Program-made: the position numbers and the translations under genes
The notes under the pieces: generated by a model
What the model was told of the DNA's origin: nothing
Database searches by the model: none
The model's input: the letters and a program-made list of their open reading frames with translations, nothing else
In this document: positions 7,668 to 11,213 of the stretch, in pieces
Numbering within the stretch: the stretch's first letter is position 1
Layout of the letters: every line of letters starts with the position of its first letter
Assembly: GCA_025765595.1 (NCBI GenBank)
Contig: JAIVFH010000658.1
Coordinates: 1 to 11,213, forward strand
Direction: 5' to 3'
DNA length: 11,213 bases
From: Obelidium mucronatum
Lineage: Eukaryota > Chytridiomycota > Chytridiomycetes > Chytridiales > Chytriomycetaceae

Positions 7668-8728
7668 ATGAGCCGCGCAGCCAGTCGAATTCCCACATCC
7701 TTTTCCGCTCCTTCATCATCGTCGCCGCCACTTGCAAAGACAAAATCGAAGCAAACCGCGATGGCACCGCCACCACCACCGTCAACAACGCGCAGCGCAG
7801 CGCGCAGCCCGTCGAGCGCGCCGCAGCCGCCGGCGATGCGCAAGCAGCCGACAGCGCCGGCGAAGAAGCCCGCAACGCCGCCAACAGCGGCGCGCGCCGC
7901 AACGCCGACGCCGCCGGCCGCTGCGCGCACAAAGTCGGCCGCCGCCGCGTCGCCGCTGCATGCGGCCGCCGGCGCCGCAAAACGCAAAGACTCGGCGGCG
8001 GCGGCGCTCGAGAAAGAGTATCTGGTGGCGGCGCTCAAGGCGCAGGTCGCACAGCTGGAGGCACAGCTGGCGGCCGCCGCGGGGAAGAAGGACGGATCGG
8101 GCGCCGAGAGCGAGGCGGCGGTGCCGGGCTCCGTCGTGGTTCGTGCTCAAGCTGCCCCCTTAAATGTTGCTCACCATATCACAATATCACATCACATCTC
8201 CATATCACAGCATCCAGGGGAACCATCATCTGCATCAACAGCGCCATCAACGGCATCAGCATCGGAATCTCTACCATCCCCTTCAGTCAGAATAGCAGAA
8301 CTCGAAGCAAAGCTCAAAATGCAAGAAATCTTGATCGAGAAGTTGGAATCCAAAGCAGCAGCATTCGTTTCCAAAGACAGCGCAGTCGCCTACCTCGTGC
8401 AGGAGAAAGAAAGCAACGAAGCGCGCTTGGACATGATTATTAAGGACAAGGATTTGATGATTGAAACAATGAGGAGGCAAATTGAGATGCAGGTTTGTTT
8501 TCGTCTGTGTATTGCCTGTTGGGGTTTTTTGTTTTATTAAACGAGAATACCATACAGGTTTCTGGATTGTTTTCAGAAGTGAGCAAGTCGCGAGAACTAC
8601 TTGTCACACAGTCTGAAACACATGCTGCTGATTTGAAGCGACTGAATGCAATGATTGCGTCGCAGGCGGCGGAGTTGGGACAATTGCGCGAAAAGATGAA
8701 GGAAAGGGAAGAAGCCACCGAAGAATAA
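7668..8728 (+). CDS. Coiled-coil protein with Ala/Pro/Ser-rich N-terminus
   Basis: Two exons, 7668-8492 (275 codons) and 8558-8728, give 331 residues. The 65-base intron (8493-8557, GTTTGT...ATACAG, phase 0) joins RRQIEMQ to VSGLFSEVSKSRELL and keeps the heptad pattern going. Residues 1-110 are low complexity: Ala, Pro, Ser, Lys and Arg from a very GC-rich stretch. Residues about 113-140 form a short coiled coil (LKAQVAQLEAQLAA). Next come a linker with a His/Ile/Ser repeat and a Ser/Thr/Ala tract, then a long coiled coil from about 208 to the C-terminus (RIAELEAKLKMQEILIEKLE; LGQLREKMKEREE). The basic N-terminus and helical C-terminus suggest a cytoskeletal or scaffold protein, but I recognise no family. 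The stop is part of AATAAA. It converges on the NLR gene, 23 bases apart. Confidence 0.8.
7781..8128 (+). repeat. GC-rich low-complexity coding tract (Ala/Pro/Arg)
   Basis: This stretch is dominated by GCG, GCC, CGC and CCG triplets, unlike the AT-leaning DNA on both sides. It encodes the disordered N-terminus and first short coiled coil of the coiled-coil protein. Its composition leaves several other frames open on both strands, which I treat as shadows. Confidence 0.7.
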
Positions 8729-8729
8729 A
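8724..8729 (+). terminator. Poly(A) signal AATAAA containing the coiled-coil gene's stop codon
   Basis: The final codons read GAA TAA followed by A, so the TAA stop (8726-8728) is inside AATAAA. Cleavage some 10 to 30 bases later would fall in or just before the 3' end of the convergent NLR gene. Confidence 0.55.
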
Positions 8730-8750
8730 TAGCACTTTTTTAAACCAAAC

Positions 8751-8756
8751 TTTATT
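8751..8756 (-). terminator. Poly(A) signal AATAAA containing the NLR gene's stop codon
   Basis: On the - strand the last codons are TTT GAA TAA followed by A. The stop (8754-8752) is thus part of AATAAA, mirroring the facing gene's arrangement. Confidence 0.55.
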
Positions 8757-11213
8757 CAAAGTATTGTGGCGTCAAAGGTTCCAAGGTCATCGAAAGAACC
8801 TCAGCGGACTCCGACCAGCACAACGATGAACCATTAATTTTGGACGTTCCTGCGCTTGAGATATCGTAGATCAAGTCGCTTTTGCCTCCAGACTCATCGA
8901 TAATCCAACCATCGCTAACCCGGACCGAATCCGGACCAGCTGCAATGTCGTTATGACACATCGCTTTTACAACCAAATCAAAAGGGTGCTGATTAGAGTC
9001 CAGATGCTGTACGCATTCTCCTGTTTCAATGGACCAAATCCGAACTGTGTTGTCCCACTGCTCTGAAATAGCCATCTTCGCATCCGATGACACAGCCACT
9101 GAAAAAGCGCCAGAATATTCATTACCAAACGTTTGGATACATTCCCCTGAAGCAGTCGACCACACTTTAATGGTCTTGTCTCCGGAGCCAGACACAACAG
9201 TCTTCCCATCCACAGACATGTTGAGACACATGATGATGGAAGAATGGTTTGCGTGCACCGCAGAACGCGTCTTCATTTCTGTGGACCACAGTTTCACTGA
9301 CATGTCATCAGATCCAGACGCAATCGTCTTTCCATCAGGCGACATGCTGATTGTTCGAATCCAATCCGAATGGCCAACTAGCGTCTTGATACACTCTCCA
9401 GTTTCTGTAGACCAAAGCTTGATGGTTTTGTCAAATGAACCAGAGGCGATGGTCTGGTTGTCGCCAGAAATCGCGACCGAAACAACATAGAATGAATGCC
9501 CAAGCAACGTCTTTTCGCATTCATCCGTTTCCAAAGACCAGATTTTGATACTGTTGTCGCCAGATCCGGATACAAGCAACTTGTTGTCTGATGAGATGGC
9601 CACAGAGTTGACATATGCAGAATGTCCCACAAAAGTTCTCACACAGTCGCCTGTTTCCATCAACCATTGCTTCATGGATGCGTCTTCAGATCCAGAAACC
9701 ACAAATTCACCGCCACTAGCCGAGAAAGCCACAGTTGTAATCGAAGAGCCATGACCAACAAAAGTCAAAAGACATTCCCCAGTTTCAACAGACCAAACTT
9801 TCACCGTTTTATCATTTGAACCTGAAGCAACTCTCTTTCCATCACAAGAGACAGCCACAGCCGTGATGGACGACAAATGACCAACCAAAGTTCTCTCACA
9901 TTCTCCCGATTCAATATCCCAAATCTTGACAGTTGAATCACTCGACCCCGAGACAATTATTTTGGCATCCAACGACAAGGCAACAGCCGCCACAGCGGAA
10001 GAATGACCCAAAAGAGTCTTGACACACTCCCCCGTTTCAGCAGACCAAATTTTAACCGTTCGGTCACTTGAACCAGATACAACCGTTGCACTGTTTGCAG
10101 AAATCGCAACAGATTGGACGTTGGATGTGTGATCGTGTAGGGAGTAAGGGCCCCATGCCTTTTTCGCGCCTAGTGTCATTCTTGCTGGCGCGTAATTGCC
10201 GTATGTTCTGAAATAGTCTGTGTCATGCGGGACTCCAATGAGTGCGTGTTTGTAAACTTGGAGCGGGCTTGTTAGAAGTTGGAGCCGAAAATTGAATGCG
10301 ACAAATTTCAAATCTTTCAAGATGGAGAGAATGAAAGAAGTTTCGGGTTGATGGTGGCGGTAGGGTGACAAGCAAGTGGTGATGGAGCCAACCACAGCAG
10401 ACACCAAGTTCAGTTTTCCGAGAAGTAGAATCGCTTCGAGATAGAATAGTAGCTTTTTGGAGCAGAATTGGTGAAGGCTTGCTAGCAGGCTCTTCTTCTC
10501 GGCAGGTGGGCATTTAGAAAATGCTTCAACAAAGTGGGTATGCCAGTAGGAGACAGAGTATTCAAGCGCTTGAGAAAACTCAAAATACCAGCTTGGATGC
10601 TTGATATGGGCGTCAAGACTGGCCATGTTTTGATGAAGACGGTCCGCGGTTGTATCGCTGTTCAAGACCTCCAAACAGGCCTGTGCAAGATTAAATGATG
10701 TTTGATCCGCATCAATCTGAAACTTTGATTTGGCTGTATTATGGCAGCAGTGAATTGCATCTTGACGTTTACATGTCTGGTTGGCTTCGCTGCAAGATGA
10801 GTGGCACTCGATATTCGACAGATAATCATACACAGTTCGATGAATAAACGCCAATTTTCCGTCCTTATTCGTCTTAGTAGTGATTGCCAATAATTTGAGG
10901 GGTCTTTGTAACCCGAATCTTCGATCTTCGATATCTTGCTTGCTCCAGAGAAGTGCGAGGCGAATCGAACAATGCAGTCCACAAATTGGAACCTTGGCTT
11001 CCAATATTACTCCAGCCGCAATTTTGAAGTCAGAAGCCAATGAGTCAGTGGCATATGCTTTGAACAAAGCTCGACAATACAACGAATGCAAGTCAGTAAA
11101 GCAGTTTGCTCCAGTCTCAAAAGCATCTGTTTTCCGTTTCTTGAACTTCAGCGCCTTCCCCCAAAACTTCTTCCATCGTTTCGAGCGTATCTTCCTCAGA
11201 AACAGTAAACTTA
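8752..11213 (-). CDS. NACHT-WD40-type NLR (HET-E-like), C-terminal part; 5' end outside the window
   Basis: Fungal NLRs of this type couple a NACHT NTPase to a WD40 propeller that senses a ligand; many act in heterokaryon incompatibility or innate recognition. The frame is open on the - strand from 11213 to the stop at 8752. I number residues from 11091 (L/M-H-S-L-Y). The NACHT itself is not in the window. What precedes the WD domain matches the post-NACHT helical region: LHSLYCRALFKAY, then a winged-helix-like AFIHRTVYDYL (residues 81-91, cf. the usual HKSFxDFL), and QALEYSVSYWHTHF (173-186). Nine WD blades fill residues about 318-698, followed by an 80-residue tail. A Cys/His-rich insert lies at 96-117. 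No intron is needed from 8752 to about 11091. The outer 122 bases are uncertain: another frame looks more protein-like there, so an intron, frameshift or sequence error is possible. There is no typical ATG start here. Confidence 0.82.
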   Translation of the reverse strand, partial: SLLFLRKIRSKRWKKFWGKALKFKKRKTDAFETGANCFTDLHSLYCRALFKAYATDSLASDFKIAAGVILEAKVPICGLHCSIRLALLWSKQDIEDRRFGLQRPLKLLAITTKTNKDGKLAFIHRTVYDYLSNIECHSSCSEANQTCKRQDAIHCCHNTAKSKFQIDADQTSFNLAQACLEVLNSDTTADRLHQNMASLDAHIKHPSWYFEFSQALEYSVSYWHTHFVEAFSKCPPAEKKSLLASLHQFCSKKLLFYLEAILLLGKLNLVSAVVGSITTCLSPYRHHQPETSFILSILKDLKFVAFNFRLQLLTSPLQVYKHALIGVPHDTDYFRTYGNYAPARMTLGAKKAWGPYSLHDHTSNVQSVAISANSATVVSGSSDRTVKIWSAETGECVKTLLGHSSAVAAVALSLDAKIIVSGSSDSTVKIWDIESGECERTLVGHLSSITAVAVSCDGKRVASGSNDKTVKVWSVETGECLLTFVGHGSSITTVAFSASGGEFVVSGSEDASMKQWLMETGDCVRTFVGHSAYVNSVAISSDNKLLVSGSGDNSIKIWSLETDECEKTLLGHSFYVVSVAISGDNQTIASGSFDKTIKLWSTETGECIKTLVGHSDWIRTISMSPDGKTIASGSDDMSVKLWSTEMKTRSAVHANHSSIIMCLNMSVDGKTVVSGSGDKTIKVWSTASGECIQTFGNEYSGAFSVAVSSDAKMAISEQWDNTVRIWSIETGECVQHLDSNQHPFDLVVKAMCHNDIAAGPDSVRVSDGWIIDESGGKSDLIYDISSAGTSKINGSSLCWSESAEVLSMTLEPLTPQYFE
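8998..10140 (-). repeat. Nine tandem WD40 repeats (about 126 bases each) in the NLR
   Basis: Nine units of about 42 residues occur in a row, most ending in forms of KIWSxETGECxKTLxGH. Blades 1-6 are regular. Blade 7 ends irregularly (STEMKTRSAVHANH). Blade 9 lacks the usual SGS before its D-N-T-V-R-I-W strand. Units differ at many positions, so they are not recent copies of one another. Confidence 0.9.

Noticed and set aside
7610..8163. Several long frames on both strands in the GC-rich tract, including an Arg-rich 143-residue frame on +
   Set aside because: GC-rich triplet-like DNA has few stops in any frame. Only the frame from 7668 continues into a regular coiled coil and splices cleanly.
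9029..9754. + strand frames opposite the WD40 repeats
   Set aside because: They mirror the repeated WD codons and have no independent features.

Overview
This window looks like nuclear DNA from a compact eukaryote, most likely a fungus and possibly an early-diverging (chytrid-like) one. The reasons are short spliceosomal introns (14 modelled, 44 to 127 bases, most 55 to 70), very short intergenic gaps, AATAAA-type 3' signals, an Ap4A phosphorylase of the fungal APA1/APA2 type, and a HET-E-like NLR whose sensor is a WD40 propeller. The lineage is an inference from gene content, not from any marker sequence.

Layout from left to right. (1) The C-terminal half of tubulin folding cofactor D (TBCD, + strand, 4 exons, 5' end outside the window). 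(2) Convergent with it, a leucine-rich-repeat protein with a long acidic stretch (- strand, 2 exons). (3) A divergent intergenic region of 307 bases, which may hide a 50-residue two-exon ORF on the - strand. (4) APA2-type ATP adenylyltransferase (+, 2 exons). (5) Mitochondrial ribosomal protein uL29m (+, 2 exons). (6) Succinate dehydrogenase assembly factor 4 (SDHAF4, -, 2 exons). (7) FRG1 (+, 7 exons), whose ATG is only 16 bases from the SDHAF4 ATG. (8) A coiled-coil protein with a GC-rich Ala/Pro/Ser N-terminus (+, 2 exons). (9) The C-terminal part of a NACHT-WD40-type NLR with nine WD blades (-, 5' end outside the window).

Most genes are unrelated housekeeping genes: tubulin folding, Ap4A/nucleotide metabolism, mitochondrial translation, complex II assembly and RNA processing. 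They do not form a pathway. uL29m and SDHAF4 are both mitochondrial and lie side by side in convergent orientation. The accessory element is the NLR at the right edge. Every spliced model for a gene complete within the window closes to a whole number of codons. I found no tRNA, rRNA, CRISPR array or transposon.

The points most worth checking are: the hidden small ORF next to APA2; stop codons that form part of the poly(A) hexamer in a tail-to-tail gene pair 23 bases apart; a 63-T homopolymer in a TBCD intron beside an intron whose 3' end is purely A and C; a Cys/His-rich insertion in the NLR; and an apparent frame change in the NLR at the right edge.
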